From: Xylaria sp. FL1777
Taxonomy: Eukaryota > Ascomycota > Sordariomycetes > Xylariales > Xylariaceae
Assembly (NCBI GenBank): GCA_022578965.1
Contig: MU400571.1
Coordinates: 124,001 to 188,000, forward strand
Direction: 5' to 3'
DNA: 64,000 nt
The notes beneath the pieces were generated by a model. It saw only the letters and a program-made list of their open reading frames with translations. It did not search any database and was not told where the DNA came from. Within the stretch, counting starts at the first letter, position 1, and every line of letters begins with the position of its first letter. Shown piece after piece: positions 32,800 to 43,587 of this stretch. A program made the translations under genes and the position numbers.

Positions 32800-34113
32800 G
32801 CTGGGCGAGACGAGCCGAGCCGGCGAGTGGACCGGGTTGACGTTGGGACGGCTCTGTTTATCGTGCTGTCACGGTCATCGGCTAACTCGTCTGCTGTCGG
32901 TGAGTCTTCTATGCGAATTGGCCGTCGTTAAGGCTATCTTTCCGCGAATTTGTTCGGCGTTGTTGTCTCGAAGGTTGGTATTCGATTCTAAGGCCACGTT
33001 TGAGGTACTACAATAGCGAGACTTGGGTGTACCTTTGTACCTTGCCTTATGCGTACCTACATAGGTAGGTTCTACACATGTACTACTTAGGTAGCACTTG
33101 TAACGGGCGGCGGCTTATCGGTTACTTATCTAGATCATGGCTTTATGTCAGTTCTTGGCACTAGTTTGGCATCATTGCTCACCGCATACCATAATCCCAG
33201 CTTCCTTTAAAATGTCATATTGTCATGCGTTTTCTCTAGAAACTTGAGGTAAAACATGATTCATATATTACTTACGGCTGTAGTTTGATGGAAGACCATA
33301 CCCCCAGTTGATTTGTTATGCTAAGCCACTCCTATGTCGACCGAAGCCAAATCAGATTCTCAGAGCTCAGCAAGACAGACTAAGTAAGGGAATTTTAAGT
33401 ACCCACATTAGGACTGAAAAGGAAAATTTTTGTTTCTTCGATCAAGGGAGCGAGGAACTTGTTGTTGTCCGCTGGACACCGGCATGATTACTTTACGAAT
33501 TCAAGGGGGCATCAATTATCATGATACTGTCGCTGTCCTCGTTGACAAACTACACGCCCACTATTTACAGGACGCGGTGGTATAACGAACAGCTAGCATA
33601 CCGAGCAATGTCAAACAGGTTCAATGTTATTCGTGTTATACACATAAGGCAGCTATATACAAGTACCCGAATACGTAGGTATGTTACAAGTCTTCCCGTA
33701 GCGCATCTCAACGTCGTGTACAGAGTCAAATGCCACAGGCAAAACAGCCTGGCAAACCTGTTTTCGGTGACCATCATACATGCAACCGTTTTCCCCTTTC
33801 TAGAGTTGCCAATCCTTATTGTACACAGTACCACCTATTCCACCCGGTGGCCCAGCCCCAGCCCTAGATCGAACGGTCACTCAACTGCGAGATATAACTC
33901 TATATTCGTCATGGTTTGATGGAGTGGCCTGCCGTGGTGAACGTCGGCAAGTCGAGTATTAAAATAGAAGATGAGAAAAGTGTAGACGATCTTTGTTTAC
34001 AAGCTTCGTGCTCGTAATTCCAGGGCTCCGGGGGGAGCTGGGGAGATCCCGTCGCCCCAGTGTGAATGCCAACTGTGTTGGTGGGAGAGGAGAGCTTATA
34101 GTGTGGATTAGGT
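32800..34113. other. Intergenic region between spc3 and tom40
   Basis: About 1.3 kb: spc3 promoter on the left, tom40 3' UTR on the right. The 132-codon frame at 33521-33919 has an overlapping antisense frame and no similarity I recognise. A GGTAGGTTC/ACTTAGGTAG motif cluster occurs near 33060-33095. Confidence 0.4.
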
Positions 34114-35320
34114 TTAGAAGGGTATGTTAGGTGATGCCTGAGCACCTAGAGCTTCCTGCTGTTCCTGTAGTTCTTCACCTCCAGCCTCGATAGTTATGCC
34201 AAGGCCAACTTTGGCATTTTGCTATGCTATTGTTAGCAAGGAGCAGTAGATGATGATGTTGTTGGGATCTTCATGAATACTTACAGTCACATGATCAACA
34301 TCGGCACAGAAAGACATTGTGACAGGAGGCAGTACCCTCTTTTCGAGGAGACAGCCAAGCTTTCCCTTAGAGTCGACCTGAGCACGGAATGTAGACATGC
34401 GGAAGTCATATTTAACACCAACTGTGGTGACACCTTCTTTCTGCAACCCACCCATCATGCCGCCAGGGCTAGGGACAACTTGAAGAGTCATGTCGACACC
34501 AGCCTGGACCTTATCAGATAATTTGCGCCAGTATGTTGCGTTCAAAGCCCCCTGAGCAGCATGGAGCTGTGCCGTTGCAATCCAATCCTCAGCCTTATAT
34601 CTGGCACAATAAGATGTGGCAGATTCGGGGGGTTGGCTCAAGGCGGCGCGTTGCCAGACAGCCTCGATACCAAGAGAAAGCCTTTTTGTGATGGACTGGA
34701 GATGGCTGAGTATGTAGATACCTGTTAGGCCGCCCTCAAGATATGAGGGGTTCAACATCTTAAGTGAAGAAGTGAAATCGCTACCCGTGTATTCGTGGTC
34801 GATTGACGTCATATCCTGGGGAGACCCTATCTGGAGCTGGGACTTGGTGACAAGCGACGAGTTCCATCTATAATTAAAACGCGTGGACAAAATGCCGTCA
34901 TTGTCCATGCTTCCTTGTAAGAAAACCTGGGGTTGGAGAGACGGATGAGCAACCTGAGCATGCTTCACAAACAGTTGCAGGACAAGCGAAACGACTCACG
35001 TTGTTTGTGCCGAAGAGTGCGGCGAATGCATATGGCTTCATGTGCTCGCCCATGGCAAACTGATGCGACACCTGGAACAAGGGCGACAGGCTCACGGCCT
35101 TTGTGAGGTCGGCACGAAGGCCGGTATGCATGTAGTTGGTCAGGGAAACCTCACGCTGGACCTCCTTGCTGATCGCCTCGACGGTGCCGGGATTCGCGAG
35201 AGCAAGCCGGGCTCGCCGGTCCGAGAAGGACCGGTAGGCGTCAATCACTGCATTGGCGAAGGGATTCGCGGTCAGAAAGCCCAACGGCGACGACGATGTT
35301 ATTTCGTGGCTGGAGGCCAT
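34114..35320 (-). CDS. tom40: Mitochondrial import receptor subunit Tom40
   Basis: The three exons (35320-35000, 34926-34285, 34221-34114, minus strand) give 356 aa, the size of fungal Tom40. It is the beta-barrel pore of the TOM complex, through which nearly all nuclear-encoded mitochondrial proteins enter. The start [16 protein letters not shown] sits in a good GCCATGG context. [20 protein letters not shown] is the N-terminal helix region. [18 protein letters not shown] and [14 protein letters not shown] begin the barrel, [17 protein letters not shown] and [21 protein letters not shown] follow, and the last exon supplies the final strand [12 protein letters not shown]. The final 108-bp exon was placed by joining DVDHVT to QNAKVGL; stopping at the intron would truncate the last barrel strand. 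Confidence 0.95.
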
Positions 35321-37216
35321 GGCGGATGACGTTGCGCGAGCGGCAAGGATGTGGTTGGAGAGCCGCCGGTTCGGGTGAGGAGAAGGAAGACGGCAGCGCC
35401 GATGCTGGTCTGTGGTCGACGATGCTGATACAGCCTGCGCAACAAGGCAACAATGCGTCCAAGCGGCGTTGGGATGCTTTGGGGGTGATCGGGAGCTCCC
35501 AGAAGACACGCTCGGCGGCGGAGAATATGAGGAAATAGCTTATCCTGGTTCGAGAGAATGAGAGACCCACGAAAAAAATCGTTTCCAGTCCTTGCGCTGT
35601 GAGTTCAATATCCTGGCTGACCCGGCCCACACAAGGTCCCATCTCCAATCCATTCCAATGCAACTGGAACCTCTCCACTACACATCAGATAAGCAGATAA
35701 AGCAGCAACCCGATATGCACATAGGCGGCTTAACCGGAAGGCGGGGCATTCCCCCACCGATTCAAAATTAGACCAGCAGTACATAGTACATGCGCAGTAT
35801 ATAACACGCAAGGGTTACCTCCGGCTAGAACCTTGGAAGCTGCGGTACACATTTCCCTCCTTAACCCAACTAAGTTTAGATTGTGGATCTCGCCGGCAGC
35901 AGGGTGACGTGATAGGCCTTCAAGCCTCAAGCCGGCGAGGCGACTGCACCGGAAGTGAGCAGAGTACATACCATACCTAGCTCGACTAGACTTACTTAAC
36001 TTTCCATTTGTCCTTTCCCGGGCCATCGTATCGCACGTGGTCTTGGTCGACTTATTGGAAATGCTGCACATTAGGTGCAGTTCTTCCCGTGAGGTTACTT
36101 CGAGGGCCGGGTTACCTAAGCTTCATCAATAATCTCTGTCAATTCGACGGAAGGAAAAAAAAAATATAGAGGAAATTTTTGAAAAGAGAGGAAAGGAAAT
36201 CATCCCACAAAACAAGAGTATCACTCACTACCAAATCTATCATCTATCATCTCCTAACATTGTCCATGTCACAACAAGTCCAAGCCTCCCTCTTTTAACT
36301 TCCTATCCTAGTCCAAAAACCAGGCCTAAATCTAAAATCACAAGCTTGGCCACTACCAGCACGTACAGCATCTTATTGCTCCCCCGCCAACCCGCACGGC
36401 TGGAACCCTGTGATCCTGGGAACGTTGATAAACGCAAGCAGTGCCTTGGGTCAGGGTCTTGATCAAGCTTCTTAAGACTTCGCCCCTCATACAAGGATAC
36501 CTGTCTGTCCACTGTCTGCGCAAAGGAGCCTGGGTGTGTCAATAGCACAATAGCTTCGCACATCCATCTGAGACTGTCTCTTTGTCTGAGCCCTTGTCAG
36601 CCGAAGCGTCCCCCCAAAATCGCAGGGCGGCAAAGTTCGGCTCGTTGAGGCCCTTACTTGTTCATTTGGCAAGCTCCGGGGCTTTGGGAATTGGGGTGTC
36701 CACAAGATTCGGTTCAGATTCAGCTCCTATCTCTTCTGAGCGCTGTCGCCTTAGCTACCTAAAGCCTGTACACATATATACCTGAGCCAGGTTGCTCCCC
36801 TCGGGCTCTCACAATCACGCCTTCGGGTTTTGGCAAGGCTGTCTATATTATCGCTACTTCCCCCGGCTGGCTGTACGGGATATAGAACGGAAAGACGGAA
36901 AGAAAGGCGCTGGCAGGTCGGTCACGGTCAACATGGATACGCTCCTGTAAGTGTTACGTTGTTGCTTGTTTCGTGTATGTAATGGATCGTAATTAATCGG
37001 TTGCCTACTTCCAAATTGGTTGCTCAACGACATCAGTTTCCCAGAAATCCAGTTCTCGTTGGAGATCGGTAATTGGCTGTTGTTTTGGAACAACAGTTCT
37101 GGAGAAACATAACTTATGAAAGAAAATGCGTCTTGGTGTCCTGGGTGGCTCAGAGGACTTTTACCCCATCACCATTAATTATATGCGTCCCTCACGTCGT
37201 GTACACATCACCAGTT
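35321..37216. other. Divergent region between tom40 and the PFK-2 gene
   Basis: About 1.9 kb with both promoters. A short inverted pair CTCGCCGGC ... GCCGGCGAG lies at about 35888-35939. An ATG at 36933 is followed after 14 bases by a GTAAGTG donor-like site, so a 5' leader exon, possibly coding, of the PFK-2 gene may start there. No other gene was recognised. Confidence 0.4.
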
Positions 37217-39287
37217 ATGCACAAGCAAATTCCTCCCGGCCACAGTTGTTGCCCACCTAGTCCTGAGACTGACGAACATGATAGCACCGCAGATATCGCT
37301 GCAAACGCGCCTCGGTATAGACGCAAGAGCAGCACTTTATTCGATGGGATCCATGATGTTCCCGAAGATGCCGATAGGGCCCCAGCCCAGTTGTATAGCA
37401 CAATGTCTGGAAGGCTCTTTCATTCTGGCCGTATCGCTATCGTAATGGTTGGGCTTCCCGCAAGAGGGAAAACGTAAGAGACATCAAGCGCCATACACTG
37501 TTAATGCAAATTTCTAAAGATTTCTAGGCACATCTCCGTTTCTATGGCACGTTATTTGCAATGGTATGCTGTTCTCCAATATTCGACCGCACAATAGTCT
37601 TCTTACCAGCCCTCTAGGTTGGGAGTCAAGACTCGGATCTTCCATCTGGGAGACTATCGTCGTGCTACTGTCGGTCAAAACAATGATGTGCCGGAGGACT
37701 ACTTCTACCCCGATGCCTCCCCTGCATCTGTTATGTTACGTCAAAAGATTCTCAAGAAGTGTCGTGAAGATATTTATGCCTGGCTTAATCATGAAAATGG
37801 GCAGGTGGCTATTTATGATGCGGTGAACCCGACGGCTTCCGGCCGTCGCTCATTGGCAAAGGAATTTGCCAAGCATGATGTTCAGGCAGGTTCCATTAAT
37901 CTCGAACTCCGCTCTCCCTTGGGCTCTCTGCTAAGAAATTTCTAGACATTGTTCCTTGAATCCTATGTCGATGATGAGAACATCCTTCGCGAAAATGCGC
38001 GAAGCGTCAAGATTGGTTCTCCTGACGTACGTCATACCGAGCTCTAAACCTCTCTGCTTAGTGACTGACGTAGGTAGTTCGCCAACATGGATCCGGATGA
38101 AGCAGCAAAGCTATACCTTCGACGGATGAAAACCAAGATTCCTACTTTCGAAACCATGAACGAAAAGGAACTGAACTACATCAAAATGATCAACGCAGGA
38201 CAGAAGTTCTTCTACAACAATGTGTCTTTTAACTACCTTTCCCACCGCATCGTGTTTTATCTCACCAATACGCACATCAAATCTAGGGCCACTTATTTTG
38301 TCCGTGCCGGCGCAGCTCTTGGAGAGGAGAGCTACAAGGCAGATGCCCCGCTGTCTGAGGAAGGCATCAGATACGCCCAAGTCATGGCCGAGACGTTATC
38401 AAAGCACCGAGAGCAGGCGCATGATGAGCTCACTGCCCATGCAGAGACGAGAATTCCCATGCGCCAACTTACAGTCTGGTGTTCGACACGAGTAAGGACC
38501 CTACAAACGGCTGACGCCTTTAAGGCCCGAGGGTTTGAAGTTCGCCAGCGCACCCAGATGTCCCAGATCAATCCGGGCGTCTGTGAGCGATTGAGCGAGC
38601 GTGCTATCCGTCGCCTCTACCCCGAAGAGATCGAGAAGCACGAGCTCGACCCGTATCATCACCGTTACCCGCGCGCTGAGTCATACCACGATCTAGCAGT
38701 ACGGCTGGAGCCCATTATTCTGGAGCTGGAGCGCGAACAGAACGACCTCGTTGTTATTGCCCACGAGAGCGTGCTGCGTGTTCTGTACGCGTATCTCATG
38801 CATTGCAGCACAATGGATATCCCCAAGCTCACGTTCCCGCGAGACGAGATCATCGAGATTATCCCGGCAGCCTATCAAAACGAGGCTAGACGCATTCATA
38901 GTGAGCAACCATTTAGGATACTATCCTCTCTAATACTCCTAAACTCCCTCTCTCATTCTCTACCTACCAACCCCATCGTCAAAAACCTACTTTTGTTTGA
39001 TGTGATCTTAGATGCCAACCCGGTCCAAAAAGGCCGAAGCACAGAATTACTAATGTAGGAAATAAATTATAGTCCCCGGCCTAGATCCCCACACTGTTCC
39101 CGGCTCCCCCGAAGACATCCGCATTCCCGTCCCCGAAAGCCGCGGTGCCGATACACCCACCCTATTACCGGACCCCGCACTCTCGACACCTGTGGACCTG
39201 AAGGCGCCCGGCTTCGACAAACCCCCAGAGAAAGTGATTAATGCGGCAGTCGAAGCCGTGAGGGACCAGATGGCGGATGAGGACTAA
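37217..39287 (+). CDS. 6-phosphofructo-2-kinase / fructose-2,6-bisphosphatase family, phosphatase site mutated
   Basis: The six exons (37217-37473, 37528-37563, 37618-37885, 37946-38026, 38078-38900, 39073-39287) give 559 aa. The N-terminal kinase makes fructose-2,6-bisphosphate, the main activator of phosphofructokinase. IVMVGLPARGKTHISVSMAR carries the Walker A loop (about residues 79-86); WLGVKTRIFHLGDYRR, DVPEDYFYPDAS and AIYDAVNPTASGRR follow. The C-terminal histidine-phosphatase domain is recognisable (STRVRTLQTADAF, NPGVCERLSE, VIAHESVLRVLYAYL), but the usual RHGES motif reads RAGAA, replacing the phospho-accepting histidine by Ala291. Kinase-only activity is therefore expected. Intron 3 has a GC donor. 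The start MHKQIPPG is the first good ATG in frame; an upstream leader exon is possible. Confidence 0.92.
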
Positions 39288-40207
39288 AGACCATAGCCTA
39301 GGGATTAGCTCAACGACATGACTAGTAGGTATACACGTAGTTACCTCCCTTTACCTGTTACAGAGCTCGCTTGCATAGGACTTGGACCAGAACCTAGGAA
39401 GGGAAAAAAAGCTGAATGTTATTGATCAGGGGTAGCTATAGTATGGAGTCTTGTCTATTGTTAGCCTTATAGATATGTTTTGACATGTTACGTCCCATAT
39501 CATACAACTCGTAGGATTGATTAGGTCACGCAAGTTACGAATAATTTTAACTTGTTGGGGCCAAGCTTTCTATATTTTCTCTCGAGAAAACTCGGTTTGT
39601 ATCTGAACGTATACTACATGTGATAGATGGTCAAATGGCCACTTAGCCATAGACTGCAGTAGCGAGATGTTCAGTTCTGCGTATGTTAACACTGTTATTC
39701 TACCCACTTGGGACAAACAGTTCAACATAGGCTTCCATTCATCATTGGGCAGACTTAAACCTACTAGTTGAGCATGTCGTACCTGGTGCCCTAGAGGAGA
39801 TACTCTGTCCCGGGTCCGGCGCTCCTGGTTGCTCTGATCAGGGTTGGAGCTTTCAAGCTACCATTAAAGACCCTCCATGCAAATGATAAATCTCCCGCGT
39901 GCTTTTCTCTTCTTGCGCTGGGGCTTTAAAGCTACCAAGGCGCCTGCAATTCCTCATATCTGGTGGCGTTACCATACTCCTCATTAACTCGTCTAACGCC
40001 ATCTCGTGCTGGGGTTCGGTTGTTGGGGTATGGGCATTGCTGTGTTGTGCAAAACTAAGGGGTTGGGGTTGGGGTATGAGTCCAGTGGTGTTGCAGTTTG
40101 CCGAAGGAGGTGGCCGTGAACTGCTCAAATGGTAGTCAACCTTGGATGACTGTTTCGAGTACGGTTGGGGTTTGCAAGATAGGTGCGGCCGTCAACACAT
40201 ACGCGTC
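39288..40207. other. Convergent intergenic region
   Basis: 920 bases between convergent 3' ends. GGGGTTGGGGTTGGGG-like sequence occurs near 40058-40075. No recognisable gene. Confidence 0.4.
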
Positions 40208-42236
40208 TTACATGTCCATGGAGTCGGCGCCGTTGGCGAAGTTGAAGCTACCCTGAGTGGCTGTACCTTGAGTACCGAAACCAAATGTTCCGTTGGATGT
40301 TGTTTGGGTGTTCATTCCGTCGTCTGCATTGTCCTCCTCATCTGAGAAGTATTTCTCAATAATATTGTAGGATTTCATGTAGATCTCCTCGTTCGCATTC
40401 GTCTGACAGTCATGGATTTTCTCCATACCTCCGCACTCCTCAATATACAGCGCGTAGCGGTTGATCGAGTCGGGACCTTCACCAGCCGATTGCTTGTCAA
40501 GATCACCAACCTTGAGAATGTTTTCTAGGCCATCTAACGCAACCTGGATAATCTTGTTATCAGGGCATGCAAGTAGGTCACAAAGCGGCTTAATGCAGCC
40601 CTGCGAAACCAGGTATCGAATCTGCTCGGGCTTCTGGAGGCCTCCGCTGGTAGCGTTGCTGATGGCCCAGCACGCCTCCTTTCGAGTCTTCAAGTCCCCA
40701 TTAGAGAGCAGATGAATCAACGGCGGGATGATGTTGGCGTCAATGACAGCCTGGATTTGCTGGGAGTTACCAGCAGTGATGTTCGAGATTGTCCAACAAG
40801 CCTCCTTTCTAATACCATCCTTGTTTGAACTGAGCAGCGAGAGCAGGCAAGACAAAGCACCACAATTGATAATCACTTGAGTCTGTACGTCATCACCAGT
40901 AACTATGTTGCCAACAGATCGAAGTGCAGGCGTTTGAACACTAGTCGACGCGTGCATAAGTAGCTCAACTAGTCGGCGGGGAATGCCAGCCTCGATAACC
41001 GCTTGAATCTTGTCATTTGAGCCATCTGACAGGTACGAAATCGCCCAGCAAGCGTCAATCAAAACTTCGTCATCGAGGGAATATACGAGTTTAGCGAGCA
41101 CAGGAAGAGCCGGTGCGATCTAAACCACATTAGCATATCTTCCTGTTCCGCATTCAAAATGGCGAAAAGAACACTTACGGTTACCCAATCTGGCTGAGGA
41201 GTTTTACCTCTGCAGAAGTTACTGAGAGTCCATGTCGCATTTCGTAGCATGCTAAGCTTGCGACTATCACCGAGCAAGTTGAGCAAGGGCTTAAGAGCTC
41301 CGCAGCTGAGGACATAGTCTCGGCATGATGGGCTATCACCAGCAATATTTCCAAGAGCCCAAACAGCTTGCTCCCGGACGTCAGGCTCAGGGCTGGCAAG
41401 TAACTCGACAAAGATAGGAACAGCGCCTGCCTCGATGACAACCTGGGTCTGGGCGGCACTACCTGAGGCGATATTGGTCAAAGCCCAGGCAGCCTCGAAT
41501 TGGACCAGAGTGTGAGGGGATCGAAGAAACTCGACGAATCGGGTGACGACACCCGTCTTGATGACCTCTTCGATAGGGGGGTTGCGCTCTTTGGATAAAA
41601 GCTTTCTGAACTTTGTGGTAGCCTGAATCTGTAAATCTATTTGGTCGGAGAAAACGCCCTGGACCATCTGAGGAAGGTCCTCGTTAAGCTAATGAGGAGA
41701 GCTGTTAGAATCTTTGCTGGATCATAAACCATGTCGAGAAACAAGGGGTGAGCCAGTGAAAAAGGCGAGCTTTTGCAGAAGCCAGCTTGCCCCTCCATGT
41801 GCAGTGGAGTAGCGGAGCCACGAATGGGGATTGCATTGCACAACATCAGTTCACATGGGTATCATAGCTACTGTGTAGGACAACCACATCTCAAGGGAGG
41901 CAACCCCGGGGAGAGGTGCCTAACAACTTGCTGTCACCACAGCTCGAGGAAATGGTTACTGAAGACGCAAGACAGACACGACGAGAAAATAGGCACACTT
42001 ACTTGACTCTCAGTGGGGGCGGTGTCATCATCGCTATCGGGGGCGGCACCGAGCGAAGCGCCGGGGCGATCGACACCTGTGCCAATACCTCGACGCTTGG
42101 CTAGGTTCTCTTCTCGCTTTGCCTTTCGGATCTCGACCTGGGCCTCTTCACGACGACGACGCAGCTCGTCGGGCTTGAATGTGCTCTTGGCCTTGTACTG
42201 ATTGCGGCGATGCTCGGGGATGTACTTGTCAGACAT
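40208..42236 (-). CDS. srp1: Importin subunit alpha (karyopherin alpha, Srp1-like)
   Basis: The three exons (42236-42003, 41688-41179, 41119-40208, minus strand) give 551 aa, the standard size. It recognises classical nuclear localisation signals and bridges them to importin beta. The N-terminal IBB domain is basic ([40 protein letters not shown]) and is followed by an acidic linker. Ten or so armadillo repeats follow, with repeated Trp/Asn ladder motifs that form the NLS grooves: [55 protein letters not shown] and [11 protein letters not shown]. The acidic C-terminal ACIDEC-type segment ([12 protein letters not shown]) binds the exporter CAS/Cse1. The gene is divergent from pot1. Confidence 0.97.
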
Positions 42237-43587
42237 GGTGATGGCGGCTTGGCTGTCGATGACAGACGCTGAGGGGATGTTGGGTGTCGTATAACGGCTG
42301 TTGCTGGTGGTTTGGGTGAGTGAGAGGAGAGAGAGTGTATCAGTCGCAGGGCGGGGTGGTTTGTTTTGACGACCCCCCAAATCAAAGACTGCCAAGCACT
42401 GTTGCTGCTGCGATATCGATCGATCGATAGGTAGCCAGCTAGTCGAATCGGCTGTGCAGTGCTCGCAAATGACGTGGTGACCCGGCGCCTCAGTTGCGCA
42501 GAGCGAGAAAGTCGAATAAGAATGGCAGAGCCCAGCGTTAAAAGGGGGAGGGGGGAGAAAGAGAGAGAAGTTGTCAATGCGAGTTGTAAGAGGAAAAAAT
42601 CAACGAGGTAGAGTTCGAGTGTGGGGTTTGGCGGGAGGGATGAAATTACTGCTGGAGATGGCGCACTGGAAACAGCACAAGAATTCGGATCGGGATGGAT
42701 TTAGTCGCTCTTTCAACCTGTTAGCGGCAGGTCTAGGTGGGCCCTTCATTCGTTTCCAGTGCTGTGTTGTTTCTATCTAGCGATTGCCTACATCGCAATG
42801 TACCTTCCTATGTACTGAGGAGATGCGGTAGGGCAGGTAGGCACAAGCCGCACACTTGTACCTGCTACCTACCTTATGTAAAACATGGACGAGAGCAAAC
42901 AGACTGCTTCTACATATATGTAGGTAAGTATGTACGTACTCTCTACCGGTATCATATTACCTATGCAGGGTGTTCCTGATCTACACAACACCCACTGCAG
43001 TAGAGAAGTATGCGTATCTTGATATTCACAGCATCCTGAAGGAAAACAGGTATATGATACGACAGACAAAACGCCACTCGCTTAATCAACAAGTAGGACG
43101 CCATCGGAAAAAGAATAATATAACGAGATAGGTATGCACCTCCTCCTAGGGCTCGTACAACTACATGTGCGAAAACATCTACATATATCAGGTACATACA
43201 CGTACCTATGTTAGATACCGAAGCTTGGAAGGTGGAGGGGAACGTTGACAGAGAACGTTTACCAGCGAGGGGCATTGCGCCTGAGCCAGTAGACCCTTTT
43301 GAAAAGTGACCAGTCAAAAAGTGACTATACTGAAAGTACCAAGTACAAACAACACGCGAATCATGTGACAGCGCTGCTTTACGCTATTGCTAGATGCGGG
43401 GTTACCTAGCTATTGTGCCTGTATCGCTATAACGAAGGTCTTTAACGCGCATACAACGCGCCCAGTGCCAACTCTGATGTAGGTATGAGTAGAAGCCGGT
43501 ACCTACATGATCAAGCGAATGAGTGTCACAACTAAAGCCAACTAACTCATCATCTCTGCATGACGCCGAGATCCCATCGTCTCCAAG
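42237..43587. promoter_or_regulatory. Divergent promoter region, importin alpha / pot1
   Basis: 1.35 kb between two head-to-head genes must include both promoters. A GA-rich run (GGGGGAGGGGGGAGAAAGAGAG) lies near 42544-42566 and a palindromic CGATCGATCGAT near 42418-42427. GTAGGTA/TACCTAC motifs are frequent from 42830 to 43210. No further gene was recognised. Confidence 0.4.

Noticed and set aside
33521..33919. 132-codon open frame on the + strand between spc3 and tom40
   Set aside because: An antisense frame of similar length overlaps it and the translation has no domain, helix pattern or recognisable similarity.
35888..35939. CTCGCCGGC/GCCGGCGAG inverted pair
   Set aside because: Nine bases with a 30-40-base loop in GC-rich promoter sequence; no target duplication or extension, so likely chance.
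38901..39058. PFK-2 ending at the in-frame stop at 39058
   Set aside because: A GTGAGC donor at 38901 and acceptor at 39071-39072 join ARRIH to IPGLDPHT, restoring the family's C-terminal tail. The read-through sequence is low quality.
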